Below are positions 46,412 to 55,634 of a DNA stretch of 64,000 bases, in pieces. Under the pieces are notes generated by a model, which was not told the DNA's origin, ran no database searches, and saw nothing but the letters and a program-made list of their open reading frames with translations. A program made the translations under genes and the position numbers. How positions within the stretch are numbered: position 1 is the first letter of the stretch; the number at the start of each line of letters is the position of its first letter. This DNA is from Pseudanabaenaceae cyanobacterium SKYG29 (GTDB lineage: Bacteria; Cyanobacteriota; Cyanobacteriia; Pseudanabaenales; Pseudanabaenaceae). Location: contig JANWWT010000008.1 in NCBI GenBank assembly GCA_025055675.1, forward strand, positions 1 to 64,000, given 5' to 3'.

Positions 46412-46978
46412 TTAACGAGGGGAAACAGGCACTTCATTATCGGGAGCAGTCAGCTCGCCAGAAGCGAATTGTTGCAAAGCTGCCAGAGGCCAGATAAACC
46501 CAGTGAGCATACACTGCAATGCCAAGGGTACATCGATAATAATTTCTTTTCCGTAGGCTTCGTCGGTATTTTTCTTAATGGTGCGGATATAGCTCCTGCC
46601 CACCCAGCCAATCCAGCCAGCAATGTATAGAAATAGCAAGCTAGGAATAATGAATTCCCCTGCATGGTCCCATCTACCGTCGGAGATCAGGTGAGGTAAG
46701 CCATCTTCGCCGCAGAGTAAGCCCGCGTATTTGCTAAAACGCGCTTTGGTCGTCTCCACCTTGTGAAGCAGGTATTGATGTTGGGGGGTGCCGGGTTGGA
46801 AGTTGCTTAACCGTTCCTCGAAACCGCTGATCTCGTCATTTAGACGCTTCTGGAAGGCTTCTGATTGCCCACAGGGGGTAAGGATGTCAAAGCCGAGGTC
46901 AGCTCGGACAGGCTGGATACCAATCCCTACCCAAACTATTACCGCCAGTACAACAGCTAATAATCTACGCATACCCAT
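46412..46978 (-). CDS. psaF: Photosystem I subunit III PsaF
   Basis: The 188-residue precursor has a signal peptide (RLLAVVLAVIVWVGIGIQPVRA, cleavage before DLGFDILTPC). The mature PsaF has the Cys pair at TPCGQS and GLLCGED, the membrane helix EFIIPSLLFLYIAGWIGWVG, and a late PLALQCMLTGFIWP segment. PsaF lies on the lumenal side and contacts the electron donors. Met at 46978 or 46972 could be the start. It heads the psaF-psaJ operon. Confidence 0.96.
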   Translation of the reverse strand: MGMRRLLAVVLAVIVWVGIGIQPVRADLGFDILTPCGQSEAFQKRLNDEISGFEERLSNFQPGTPQHQYLLHKVETTKARFSKYAGLLCGEDGLPHLISDGRWDHAGEFIIPSLLFLYIAGWIGWVGRSYIRTIKKNTDEAYGKEIIIDVPLALQCMLTGFIWPLAALQQFASGELTAPDNEVPVSPR

Positions 46979-47041
46979 TTTGCTAAGTTACAAACTAAAA
47001 CAAAATCCTAAGTGGAATTTGTTACATCCGTAAAGCAATCT

Positions 47042-47818
47042 TCACAAGTCTTGACACACGATCGTTTTTGCCAACTGACGGTAGTTACCTGGGTCACTGG
47101 GAGTCAGTCGCTCCTGGCGTTTACGTTCACTGAGGCGGGCGAGAATTTCTTGCCAATCGATCGTGGCAGTTAGCGGTTCAGGAGTGATAGGGGGAGGAGT
47201 CAGGAGATTTTTCTGGGCATAGGCAATGCGGGCACGCACAGCGGGAACAGGGTCATGGTGTAGGAGATATTGCCAACAGGCTTGCACCCGATCGGTGGCA
47301 GGGGGATAACTGGGTAGAAAGGCTTCCAACCCCGTCACAGCGCTGTAGCGGACAACCCATTCCTCATCCTGCTCCAACACAAATAGCAGAGCTTCCAGGA
47401 CTTCTGCTTGGGCAATTTCCCGCAGTTCGGGAGGGAACCAATACCACTTCATCAGACCTAAACCCCTAGCACTTGCCCGCCGCACACTGACGGAGAAATC
47501 TGCTGTTGCCGCCCCCAACAAAGTCACTAAGCCCCTGGGGTCACCAATCCCCGCTAGAGCACGGATAGCCCACGATCGGGCTGTGTAGTTGTGGCGATCC
47601 AGTTGTTGTAACAGGTGGGGTACTGCTTCTACCCCAATAGCAATCAGACCATCTACTGCTGCTACCGCCGCCCCAGGATTATTGAAACTCAGCACCCGAA
47701 TTAGATGGGGAATAGCCCTTACCGATCGAGTCTTTGCCAAGGCTTTAACAACTTCCGTGAGACTGTCTGCGGAATCTGCCCGATCGAGTGCCCTAATTAA
47801 ATAATCCACACCTGCCAT
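47042..47818 (-). CDS. HEAT-repeat protein of the phycobilin lyase (CpcE/IaiH-like) family
   Basis: The 258-residue protein has about five PBS-lyase HEAT-like repeats (RSWAIRALAGIGDPRGLVTLL and SVSVRRASARGLGLMKW are the clearest). A Pro-rich linker and a short C-terminal tail follow. In cyanobacteria such proteins include the E/F-type bilin lyases CpcE and CpcF, NblB and IaiH. No phycobiliprotein gene is adjacent, so I cannot choose among these. Confidence 0.72.
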   Translation of the reverse strand: MAGVDYLIRALDRADSADSLTEVVKALAKTRSVRAIPHLIRVLSFNNPGAAVAAVDGLIAIGVEAVPHLLQQLDRHNYTARSWAIRALAGIGDPRGLVTLLGAATADFSVSVRRASARGLGLMKWYWFPPELREIAQAEVLEALLFVLEQDEEWVVRYSAVTGLEAFLPSYPPATDRVQACWQYLLHHDPVPAVRARIAYAQKNLLTPPPITPEPLTATIDWQEILARLSERKRQERLTPSDPGNYRQLAKTIVCQDL

Positions 47819-48806
47819 AGCGTGATCATACTACAAATTCAGGAAATTGGGGAATCATGATTGAAGTCGGCAAGTAGGTACAAAAGTTGAGTGTAAACCG
47901 CTAAGTATTTTGTACATGATATGAAATCCTAAGGAAAAACATTATAATAAGGCATAAAAATTTGACAAGTCCTTCCTGTGTGTAATAAGCCCAAATGAAT
48001 ATCCAAGTAATAATAGTTGCCCTAGCAATTTTGTGAGTCTAGTTAATTATCCCTTAAACTAATCTAGCTCCAACCTATTGACCAGACTGATAATCCTTGA
48101 GACAGTTCCTCTGAGAATTCTTTCCCCTCAAGTAGGTGGCAGGGTAACTTATGAGTTAATTCCAGATTGAGAAATCTTCTATGGCAATGTTCTACAGGGT
48201 GATGGGGTATTTGAGGTCATGGCAACCATTTCCCAGTTACAGGGGCTGGTGGCAATGTGCACCGCTCTCTAAATTTTTCGTTTGCCTGCCGATCCCGATC
48301 GGTCTATCTTTTAACTCTATCCAGTAGAAATCAATCTGGTAATGTTTGACAAATATTACTCCCCTAGTTTTCCCTGCCACTCTGGAGGAGCTATTTTTAC
48401 CTCACTCCAAAAGAAGATTAGCACAATCACAAGTACTTCTATTACTCTATGACATCCCTTTAATGGTGTAGTATTTCCTCAGTGGGGACAGTCAATACTC
48501 ACTATCTCCATCTTTCTCGTGCTAGTTACACTGCAGTTACTTACTCATTGGCTCTATCTATCCCTCCACAGTCATCCATTCGCTAACTTATGTAGTCTGA
48601 ATTTTGTTTTTAGGTGCCAGAGGAGTCTTGCTCCATATCCTGGTTACTAATAGTGTCCTATGATAATTGAAACCCAAAAGAAAAAAGGAATAAAACTTAC
48701 TTCAGCGGTAAACAAACGTATATAGCAAATAGTTTTCCTAGGGGTAACTAGCAACCAAACTGAACATTTCTCTATCCCTTGAAACCGAGCTAATGACCGT
48801 ATTAAA
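47819..48806. other. Nearly 1 kb without an intact gene, possibly a decayed membrane-protein gene
   Basis: All six frames are interrupted. On the plus strand, isolated stretches look protein-like, for example MNIQVIIVALAIL (47996-48037), YGNVLQGDGVFEVMATISQL near 48190 and ISIFLVLVTLQLLTHWLYL near 48510. They lie in different frames and I cannot name a family. No tRNA, terminator-like hairpin or repeat was recognised. Confidence 0.4.
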
Positions 48807-49022
48807 CTACTGCCTGACCCACTGGTAAAACTCCAAGGTCTCAGGGGCACAGCTGTGACAGCCGCCACACTCTTTTCCCTTCACTGCCTTTACTCTACCT
48901 TTGCGAACTAGTAGTTGTATCATTTCCCGCACAACTGCCTGGTCTACTTGCAATGCTTGGGCTAGTTCTCCTAAAGATACAACCGATCGGGTCTGCAGAT
49001 ACTGCTGTACTGCATTAAGCAT
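48807..49022 (-). CDS. feoC: FeoC-like winged-helix protein
   Basis: The 71-residue protein has an N-terminal helix-turn-helix (SLGELAQALQVDQAVVREMI, then VRKGRVKAV) and a C-terminal Cys cluster GKECGGCHSCAP, the FeoC pattern. FeoC modulates FeoB and may sense iron or oxygen through the cysteines. It overlaps the end of feoB by eight bases as the last gene of feoA-feoB-feoC. Confidence 0.88.
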   Translation of the reverse strand: MLNAVQQYLQTRSVVSLGELAQALQVDQAVVREMIQLLVRKGRVKAVKGKECGGCHSCAPETLEFYQWVRQ

Positions 49023-51273
49023 GATGAATTTCCTCCTTTCTCTTCAGACCTACTCGGCGTAAAGCTAGGATTGTCACAGTCATTACCCCAACCAATACTA
49101 TTAGCCAGACCAGAGAACTAAGGGGATGGTCAACCCAAGTCATAAGTTGATAGTAGAAAACTGCTGTCCAATAGCCCAAACCCGTTGTCCAACCTGCCAC
49201 AAATACTGTCCAACCTAAGTTAGTCTCTCGATAAACTGCTGCTGTTGCCGACACACAGGGGAAATACATTAAGACAAATAGAAGAAAGGCGATCGCAGCA
49301 GTAGAGCTACCAAAGCGTTTTGCCATCTCTCCGAAAGTTGTGGCACTGACACCTTGTTTTTCAGCGGCAACTTCTGCGTTATCTGCGCCTTCTAAAATGC
49401 CCAAGCCGATCGGGTCAAGGAAAGTGTTAGCTACTTCCTTGAGATTGTGGGGAATACTCATCACTGCTTCTTGTAAACCACCCCATAGGCTGTAGGGTTG
49501 CTCTGCTTCTTCCTGGGGCTGGTCTGCTAGTTGGGTGTAGAGGGCATTCATTGTTCCCACCATCACTTCTTTGGCAAATACACCTGTAAAAATACCAACT
49601 GTAGCTGGCCAATTCTCTTGCCTTACTCCCATTGGGGTAAAAATTGGCGTAATTGTACGACTGAAGCTACTTAAAATAGAATCTTGACTATCTTTCTTGC
49701 CAAATGAACCATCAACACCAACGGAATTCATCAAGCCCAGAATAACAACTAGACAGATAATGATCACCCCTGCTCTAGTGATAAAGGATTTCAGTCTGTC
49801 CCAAGCCCTCAATAAAACTGTGCTGGCTGTGGGTATATGATAGGGGGGTAATTCCATGACAAAGGGAGCAGCCTCTCCCCGAAAAAGAGTGTTTTTCATC
49901 ACAAATCCTGTAAAGATAGCCGCCAGAATGCCTAAAATGTAAAGAATGAAAACCACATTTTGTCCATTCCTAGGGAAAAAAGCACTACAGAATAAAGCGT
50001 AGACAGGCAGACGGGCACCACAGGACATAAAGGGATTCATAATAATTGTCATTAACCGATCGCGTCTGTTTTCCAACGTCCTTGTGGACATGATACTGGG
50101 AATGTTACAGCCAAACCCCACCAGCATGGGAACAAAAGACTTACCTGGCAAACCAACAAAGCGCATCAGGCGATCCATAACAAAAGCTGCCCGCGCCATA
50201 TAACCAGAGTCTTCCAGAATAGCTAGGAAAATAAATAACAAACCGATCTGGGGAATGAAAGTAGAGGTTGTCTGAATGCCGCCTCCCACCCCTTCTGCCA
50301 AAAGACCAATTAACCAGCCAGGAGCACTTACTTTCTCCAATAGGTAGGCAACCCCATCGACAGCGATCGTGCCGACCCCAATATCAAAGAAATCAATAAA
50401 CGCGCCCCCCACATTAATGGCGATAAAAAACATGAGATACATCACCACCAAAAAGATAGGAATGCCCAACCAACGATTGACCACAACCCGATCGATGCGA
50501 TCGGACACAGTTTTATCAACTACACCCCTTCTGTGACGAACTCCCTCTAGTTGCTCATGAATCCAGGTATAGCGGCTATCAGCAATGACTAAATCAATGT
50601 CTTCTTGCAGCACGTCTACAACTCTCTGTCTTTCTGCTTGTAATTCTGGGTCAGTTCCGTATTGCAGTAGATATAGAGCCTCCCAGCGTTTGTCTAAGTC
50701 TCTTGTATGGATTAGCTTTTGCAGGGCTGTTTCTAAAGCAGGGGGATAGATGACATGGGCATCAGACACTTTGCGGTTGTAGCTATTGATTGCCTCTTTT
50801 AATTGTTTGATACCCCTACCATTGCGGGCAGACATGGGAATTACAGGACAACCCAAACGTTGAGACAAAACTTCATGATCTATGTCAATTTCTCGCCTTG
50901 CCGCCACATCAATCATATTCAAAGCCACAATTAGCAGTTGCCCCGTCTCTAGAATTTGGGTGGTCAGATAGAGATTCCGTTCCAAATTCGAGGCATCAAC
51001 AATGTTGATAATTACATCTGCCTCCGATCGGAGGAGAAATTCCCTAGCAATTTGTTCATCTAAACCTGCTGCTCCTTCCCCTCCATCTAAAGAGTAAATC
51101 CCTGGTAGGTCAACAACAATTATCTGTTGGTTTTGCCAAGTATACCTTCCTTCTTTTTTCTCCACCGTGACCCCAGGCCAGTTTCCTACTCGTTGATTTG
51201 CCCCCGTAAGAGCATTGAACAAAGTTGTTTTGCCACAGTTGGGATTACCTACTAGACCTATTTTTATTGTCAT
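49015..51273 (-). CDS. feoB: Ferrous iron transport protein B
   Basis: The 752-residue protein has the N-terminal G domain (GLVGNPNCGKTTLFNAL, VDLPGIYSLDG, LNMIDVA) followed by the multi-helix permease with two Gate repeats and Cys-containing FMSCGARLPVYALF and YFPCVSATAAVY. It imports Fe2+ across the inner membrane. Its start overlaps the feoA-like stop by ATGA and its end overlaps feoC. Confidence 0.96.
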   Translation of the reverse strand: MTIKIGLVGNPNCGKTTLFNALTGANQRVGNWPGVTVEKKEGRYTWQNQQIIVVDLPGIYSLDGGEGAAGLDEQIAREFLLRSEADVIINIVDASNLERNLYLTTQILETGQLLIVALNMIDVAARREIDIDHEVLSQRLGCPVIPMSARNGRGIKQLKEAINSYNRKVSDAHVIYPPALETALQKLIHTRDLDKRWEALYLLQYGTDPELQAERQRVVDVLQEDIDLVIADSRYTWIHEQLEGVRHRRGVVDKTVSDRIDRVVVNRWLGIPIFLVVMYLMFFIAINVGGAFIDFFDIGVGTIAVDGVAYLLEKVSAPGWLIGLLAEGVGGGIQTTSTFIPQIGLLFIFLAILEDSGYMARAAFVMDRLMRFVGLPGKSFVPMLVGFGCNIPSIMSTRTLENRRDRLMTIIMNPFMSCGARLPVYALFCSAFFPRNGQNVVFILYILGILAAIFTGFVMKNTLFRGEAAPFVMELPPYHIPTASTVLLRAWDRLKSFITRAGVIIICLVVILGLMNSVGVDGSFGKKDSQDSILSSFSRTITPIFTPMGVRQENWPATVGIFTGVFAKEVMVGTMNALYTQLADQPQEEAEQPYSLWGGLQEAVMSIPHNLKEVANTFLDPIGLGILEGADNAEVAAEKQGVSATTFGEMAKRFGSSTAAIAFLLFVLMYFPCVSATAAVYRETNLGWTVFVAGWTTGLGYWTAVFYYQLMTWVDHPLSSLVWLIVLVGVMTVTILALRRVGLKRKEEIHHA

Positions 51274-52262
51274 GGTTCTCCTCCTTGTATGAGTACAACT
51301 CGCAGTGCTGCTGCTTCATCTTTGCGTAAACTTAAGGCAAAACCTCTAACTTCAATTTCTGTGGGGTCGCCCAACGGTGCATGACGTTTTACCACGATTT
51401 CCACTCCTGGTGTCAACCCCATAGCTAACAACTTCTGCTTGTACTCCCGTCCAGTGGCTGCGTAGCCGACTACCCGTAATCGACTGCCGATGGGAGCTTG
51501 TCCTAATTTCACTTCTTGTGGATTCATCATTGACCTTATTTTTTGCCAGTCCTCTGCTTTGATAACTAGAACCTGCCCTGCTACTTCTGCTCCTATACCC
51601 ACTCTTTCTTCCCTTAGACCAACTATCACACCACCGTCAGGCAGAGTATTGATTACCAGCATTTCCACTCCTGGTGTAAAACCCATGCCCAATAATTTTG
51701 CATTTTGATCAGAAGTTTGCAGCCGATAGAGATAAACCCGATCGTTTACTTTCCCCTGGATGACTGGGAAACAGACTAAGTCTGCTAAGGTCAATTCTTT
51801 ATCTGTCTTTGCGGCAAGAGGTGATGACATACCAGGCAATTGTTCTGTACTGACTAAACGATCGAGTAAATGACGGATGGGAATTCCCCAGTCCATGTCA
51901 ATAAATACGTCATGGCATAAATCCACTCGGAACTGCTGGGATAAAAACTCAGACAACTGGGTAAGCAAATAGCGGGTTAAATGGGCATCAAATTCTTCCC
52001 TGGTAAAAGCTTTAGACTCTAAGCCCTTTGCTAAAAATTGCCGTGGTGATAAAGCCTGGAAGTTAGACTGCCCTGTAATTGCTACTAACTCTCTAACTAC
52101 CTGCTCATTTTGGGGAGTGTACTGGCAAATGAATCCTACCTGCCTGTTGTTAGTAAATACTAGATAAATCACCCTCCCTGCTCCACTCTCTAACCGCACA
52201 ACTCCGTGATAGGAGCTGTCAGAGAACACACCCAGGATATCAAATAGAGGGTAGAAGGTCAC
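51270..52262 (-). CDS. feoA: FeoA fusion protein with two FeoA domains and an N-terminal DUF4388-like domain
   Basis: The 330-residue protein is four times longer than typical FeoA. Residues about 1-155 resemble a DUF4388-type module (LFDILGVFSDSSYHGVVRLES, VFTNNRQVGFICQ). Two FeoA SH3-like domains follow, each with the KLLGMGFTPG / KLLAMGLTPG signature (about 165-240 and 250-330). Domain 2 ends IEVRGFALSLRKDEAAAL. FeoA stimulates FeoB. The DUF4388-like part may link iron uptake to another signal, which is inference. It is the first gene of the feo operon and overlaps feoB by ATGA. Confidence 0.85.
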   Translation of the reverse strand: MTFYPLFDILGVFSDSSYHGVVRLESGAGRVIYLVFTNNRQVGFICQYTPQNEQVVRELVAITGQSNFQALSPRQFLAKGLESKAFTREEFDAHLTRYLLTQLSEFLSQQFRVDLCHDVFIDMDWGIPIRHLLDRLVSTEQLPGMSSPLAAKTDKELTLADLVCFPVIQGKVNDRVYLYRLQTSDQNAKLLGMGFTPGVEMLVINTLPDGGVIVGLREERVGIGAEVAGQVLVIKAEDWQKIRSMMNPQEVKLGQAPIGSRLRVVGYAATGREYKQKLLAMGLTPGVEIVVKRHAPLGDPTEIEVRGFALSLRKDEAAALRVVLIQGGEP

Positions 52263-52282
52263 TACTCTAGTACAACTACTTC

Positions 52283-52300
52283 CTAATAATTATATTAACT
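52283..52300 (-). promoter_or_regulatory. Possible Fur box upstream of the feo operon
   Basis: Twenty-odd bases before the feoA-like start, CTAATAATTATATTAACT partly matches the Fur consensus and is near-palindromic around its AT-rich centre. It lies where a repressor would block the promoter. The match is imperfect and such AT-rich sites occur by chance. Confidence 0.25.
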
Positions 52301-52386
52301 CATATGCAAAATTTTAGCAACTAGCCTAGCTAAGGGACTAAGTCCAGGAAAATTATTAAACCTAGAAGCAGGGGGTGTTTAGAGAC

Positions 52387-52896
52387 CTAGCGGCAGTGAC
52401 AAAATCTGCCTAGGTAACGGCACTGGGAGCTATTCCCTTTAAGACAGCGAGGACTGCGTTGTTGGCAGTGAGTGAAAACAGTTTCGGTATTGTTGCCGCC
52501 ACCCCGAATGGTCAGGTTGGCAAAGGTCAAGCCTAGGTAGAAAGATAACCGATTGGTGCGCAACTGCTCTGGACGAATGACAGCTCTGATGAGAGCTTGG
52601 ATTTGGTAGGTGTTGGGCAGGGGGACACCACTATCTCCTCCTGGAACCGCTGGGGAATGACAGCACAGTGACTCAGAAAAATGGATGATGTCCTGAGTGC
52701 GGGGGGTGTGATTTGCAGGAGGAGTTCTTTGACCTACGGTTCTTGAGGTAGCTAGTTTACTGTCATAAGAAACATATGTGAATTTACTAGCAGAGTTAGT
52801 GGGTGAGAATTGATAAGCATTTGGAAGAATATCTCCCTGAAAGTTAGTATTCAGGATATTGCAAATGGTGACTTGCCTAAGAGAGGTTTGCTTCAT
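52387..52896 (-). CDS. Orphan hypothetical protein with Cys-rich C-terminus
   Basis: I recognise no family. The 169-residue frame has an ATG preceded by GAAAGGA and no competing frame. It has no signal peptide or clear hydrophobic segment, and ends with several cysteines (HCQQRSPRCL, RYLGRFCHCR). It may be a real orphan gene or a chance frame in an accessory patch. It lies upstream of the feo operon on the same strand. Confidence 0.4.
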   Translation of the reverse strand: MKQTSLRQVTICNILNTNFQGDILPNAYQFSPTNSASKFTYVSYDSKLATSRTVGQRTPPANHTPRTQDIIHFSESLCCHSPAVPGGDSGVPLPNTYQIQALIRAVIRPEQLRTNRLSFYLGLTFANLTIRGGGNNTETVFTHCQQRSPRCLKGNSSQCRYLGRFCHCR

Positions 52897-53575
52897 ACTG
52901 TTATGTCCTTTCTTGTGGGCTGGTGCAGTTCGTGACTTTTAGTAATCAGCACTCAGTATTCATTACCCTCCAGGCTATGTATCGCATCTTCCATTCGGAG
53001 CCATTCTTCATCCTCCCTGTCAGTAATTCCACTGTTTCTTGCCCATGCTGTAGTGCTTGGTCCAAGACTCGTATTCTTGAAAGTTTGTCTCCACTTTGGA
53101 GGACATTCCTCAGGAATTGTACATACTTAAGCACGTGATTACTGGATTGACATGAGAATACGCTATATTTATAAACGATCGGGTCTCAACCAGTTTAGAC
53201 CAACGACTAAGATACCAAGCAGAAGGACTGCAATTCATCTCAGCTCTGAAATTTTCTCGCCCTTTTAGCTCACTTTCATGGTCCGATTGTTTGTAGAAAT
53301 GACTAGCCCCCTTCCATCCTCTGAAATTAGGGACACCGGTCTTACCTAGAGCATATGCAGAAACCTCTGGAGGTCGTCAAAACCATTGCCTATGTAGCAA
53401 ATTCCCTCTCTCCCTACCTGCAAGTATGGAATCAAAGGCGTCATGCTGCCGTGCTCTCCAAAAGACACGAACTAGCTCAGAAACAGGATAAAGCCAGCAC
53501 GCAAGCACTTTACTGAGGTGGAAACCTGTTCCAAGCTGTGTTAGTGTATTCAACTATGGTACTGGGAGATCTCAC
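52897..53575. other. Accessory intergenic region with a possible gene fragment
   Basis: About 680 bases without an intact gene. A minus-strand frame at 52946-53134 (62 codons, GTG start) gives RIRVLDQALQHGQETVELL and WKMRYIAWRVMN. This resembles one HEAT-like repeat of longer cyanobacterial proteins and may be a remnant. Elsewhere I see nothing recognisable. Confidence 0.4.
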
Positions 53576-54010
53576 ATGTCCAAGGGCGAGAACAAAGGAG
53601 AGATTGGGGACTACACGCGGGCAATACAAATCGATCCCAACGATGCAGAAGCCTACCTCAATCGCGGGAATGCCAAGGCTGATTTGGGAGACTACCAGGG
53701 AGCGATCGAGGACTTCAGTCGAGCCATTCAAATTGATCCCAACGATGCAGCAGCATACCTCAATCGCGGGAATGCCAAGTCTGCTTTGGGAGACTACCAA
53801 GGAGCGATCGAGGACTACAGTCGAGCCATTCAAATTAATCCCAACGATGCCCAAGCCTATGTCTTGCGAGGGATAGCTAAATCTGTTTTGGGGAACAAGC
53901 AAGGAGGATTATCTGATTTACAGAAGGGAGCGGAGTTGTGCAAAGCACAAGGCAACCGAGAGTTTTACGAATCAGTTCAGCAGATTATTCAGGACTTGTC
54001 CCTTCGTTAA
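53576..54010 (+). CDS. Tetratricopeptide repeat protein
   Basis: The 144-residue protein consists of about three TPR units. Consensus residues are clear (AYLNRGNAKADLGDYQGAIE, DYSRAIQINPND). The first repeat is shortened at the N-terminus (MSKGENKGEIGDYTRAIQID), suggesting loss of upstream repeats. TPRs mediate protein contacts; no signal peptide is present. The DNA repeats of 102 bases at 53633, 53735 and 53837 make shadow frames open on both strands. Confidence 0.75.
   Translation: MSKGENKGEIGDYTRAIQIDPNDAEAYLNRGNAKADLGDYQGAIEDFSRAIQIDPNDAAAYLNRGNAKSALGDYQGAIEDYSRAIQINPNDAQAYVLRGIAKSVLGNKQGGLSDLQKGAELCKAQGNREFYESVQQIIQDLSLR
53633..53836 (+). repeat. Two tandem 102-base TPR-coding repeats
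   Basis: Units at 53633-53734 and 53735-53836 begin GATCCCAACGATGCAG and differ at only a handful of positions; a third, more diverged unit starts at 53837. The unit equals one 34-residue TPR, so the array can grow or shrink in frame. Confidence 0.85.
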
Positions 54011-54091
54011 CAGGGCGATGGGAGAAAATACTGTCAAACTTGTGGAAGATTTGTCTCATTTTTGCTAGTACTAAAGACAAAGGCTAAAGTC

Positions 54092-54535
54092 ATGAACCAA
54101 TCTTTACACGATCGGGATTTCCTATTGTGGGTTGAGGACACTGTTGCTCGACTGAAGAAGCGGGACTTTGACAATTTAGACCTAGAGCACTTGATTGAGG
54201 AGGTCGAGGGTTTGGGGATTGCACAAAGACATGAGCTTAGCAGTCGACTATTGATCTTGTTGGAACATCTACTCAAACGGATGTTTGTGCCATCACCTAA
54301 TGATTATCGAGGCTGGGAAGTTACTATCAACAACCAGCGCAGCAGTATCGATTTGCTCCTAGAGGAAGTGCCTAGCCTGAAAACCCTGTGGCCAGAAATT
54401 TTTGAGAAAGCCTGGACAAAAGCCTTGAAGAAGGTATCGAGAGAGTACAAGCAGATTGCCTTTCCCGATCGGTGGCTCTACGCTGCAGATATTGAGTCTA
54501 TTTTGAACATTGATTTCTGGGAGGAGCAATCATGA
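54092..54535 (+). CDS. DUF29 family protein
   Basis: From ATG 54092 the protein is 147 residues and shows the DUF29 pattern: DRDFLLWVEDTVARLKKRDF, LDLEHLIEEVEGLG, LLILLEHLLKRMF, GWEVTINNQR, LLEEVPSL and FPDRW. DUF29 is a common cyanobacterial accessory family of unknown function. It is not adjacent to a recognisable partner. The decayed copy at 37976-38343 is a distant relative. Confidence 0.85.
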   Translation: MNQSLHDRDFLLWVEDTVARLKKRDFDNLDLEHLIEEVEGLGIAQRHELSSRLLILLEHLLKRMFVPSPNDYRGWEVTINNQRSSIDLLLEEVPSLKTLWPEIFEKAWTKALKKVSREYKQIAFPDRWLYAADIESILNIDFWEEQS

Positions 54536-54655
54536 GGAGAGGGGCAGACTATGTTGCCTAGAATTGGACTGTCAACCACGTCGGAGAATCGCTCAGATTA
54601 ACCAATCATTGCCATCCTAGCCCCGCCTGCTTTCCGTGTAGCTCGGTGTTGAGGA

Positions 54656-54727
54656 TGGGTGACCTGGGATTCGAACCCAGAACCAGCGGATTAAGAGTCC
54701 GTTGCGCTACCGTTGCGCTAGTCACCC
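54656..54727 (-). tRNA. tRNA-Lys (anticodon CTT)
   Basis: The 72-base minus-strand tRNA has the acceptor GGGTGAC/GTCACCC with discriminator A. The D arm contains AGCGCAACGGTAGCGC, the anticodon loop CTCTTAA gives CTT, and the T arm is CTGGGTTCGAATCCCAG. It reads AAG lysine codons. CCA is not encoded. Confidence 0.94.
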
Positions 54728-54758
54728 AAAGATTATATATTACAATACTTTTAGCAAT

Positions 54759-55634
54759 CTACTCCCTACTATGGTAGCCGAACTCTTTGAGATAGAGACG
54801 AGACGAACGCCATTTGGGCTGGACTTTGACAAACAACTCCAAGTAAACCTTTCCCATAATTAGCTTTTGGATTTGCTGGCGGGCAAGGCTCCCGATCGTT
54901 TTCAGCTTTTGTCCTTTCTCTCCAATGATGATGGCTTTCTGCGAAGGTCTTTCTACATAAATCGTTGCCAGAATCGCCGTGAGCTCTGGTCTTTCTTCGA
55001 GTCGATCGATGGTTACCGCCACGGAATGGGGTACTTCTTCTCTGGTGTGGAGTAAGATTTGTTCTCGAATCAGCTCTGCCATGATGAAGCGCTCTGGTTG
55101 ATCGGTGACCATGTCGGCGGGATAATATAGAGGACCAGGGGGCAAGCGCTCCCAGATAGCTGTTTGCAACCGATCGAGGTATTGTTTTTGGAGAGCAGAA
55201 AAGGTCACCCAATCCCCCAGGGTTTGGTAAGTAGCAATTGTGGAAGAGTCTGCTGCTTGGTCGATTTTATTGATACCGATGAGATAGGGTACCTGGGCTT
55301 TTTGAATTAGATCAAACACATACTGATCTCCCCTGCCCAGTGCTACTGAGCCATCGACAACTAAAACTACTACATCGACAGATTTGATGGCTTTAGTGGC
55401 ATTCTCTACCAGCACGGTGCCGAGAAGATGGTGGGGTTTATGGATACCGGGGGTATCGACAAAGATGATTTGGGCCTGGGGTAGGGTAAGGATACCCCGC
55501 AAACGATGGCGAGTGGTTTGGGCAACGGGGGAGGTAATGGCAATCTTTTGCCCTACTAAAGCATTGAGGAGTGTGGACTTACCCACATTCGGTCTTCCCA
55601 CTAGGGCGACAAAACCCGATCGAAAGTTTGTCAT
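54759..55634 (-). CDS. era: GTPase Era
   Basis: Era is a GTPase that binds the 3' end of 16S rRNA and is needed for 30S assembly. From ATG 55634 the protein is 291 residues, with the G1 motif GRPNVGKST, G3 VDTPGIH, G4 GINKIDQ and a C-terminal KH domain (VYLELFVKVQPKWR). A longer frame to 55652 is less likely because ATG 55634 overlaps the cyclase stop by ATGA, which also argues for cotranslation. Confidence 0.95.
   Translation of the reverse strand: MTNFRSGFVALVGRPNVGKSTLLNALVGQKIAITSPVAQTTRHRLRGILTLPQAQIIFVDTPGIHKPHHLLGTVLVENATKAIKSVDVVVLVVDGSVALGRGDQYVFDLIQKAQVPYLIGINKIDQAADSSTIATYQTLGDWVTFSALQKQYLDRLQTAIWERLPPGPLYYPADMVTDQPERFIMAELIREQILLHTREEVPHSVAVTIDRLEERPELTAILATIYVERPSQKAIIIGEKGQKLKTIGSLARQQIQKLIMGKVYLELFVKVQPKWRSSRLYLKEFGYHSRE

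Noticed and set aside
52923-53138. Plus-strand 71-codon frame
   Set aside because: No ribosome site, odd composition, and it overlaps a more protein-like minus-strand fragment.
53510-53902. Long open frames on both strands over the TPR repeats
   Set aside because: The 102-base repeat length is a multiple of three, so shadow frames stay open. Only the plus-strand frame from 53576 has TPR consensus.
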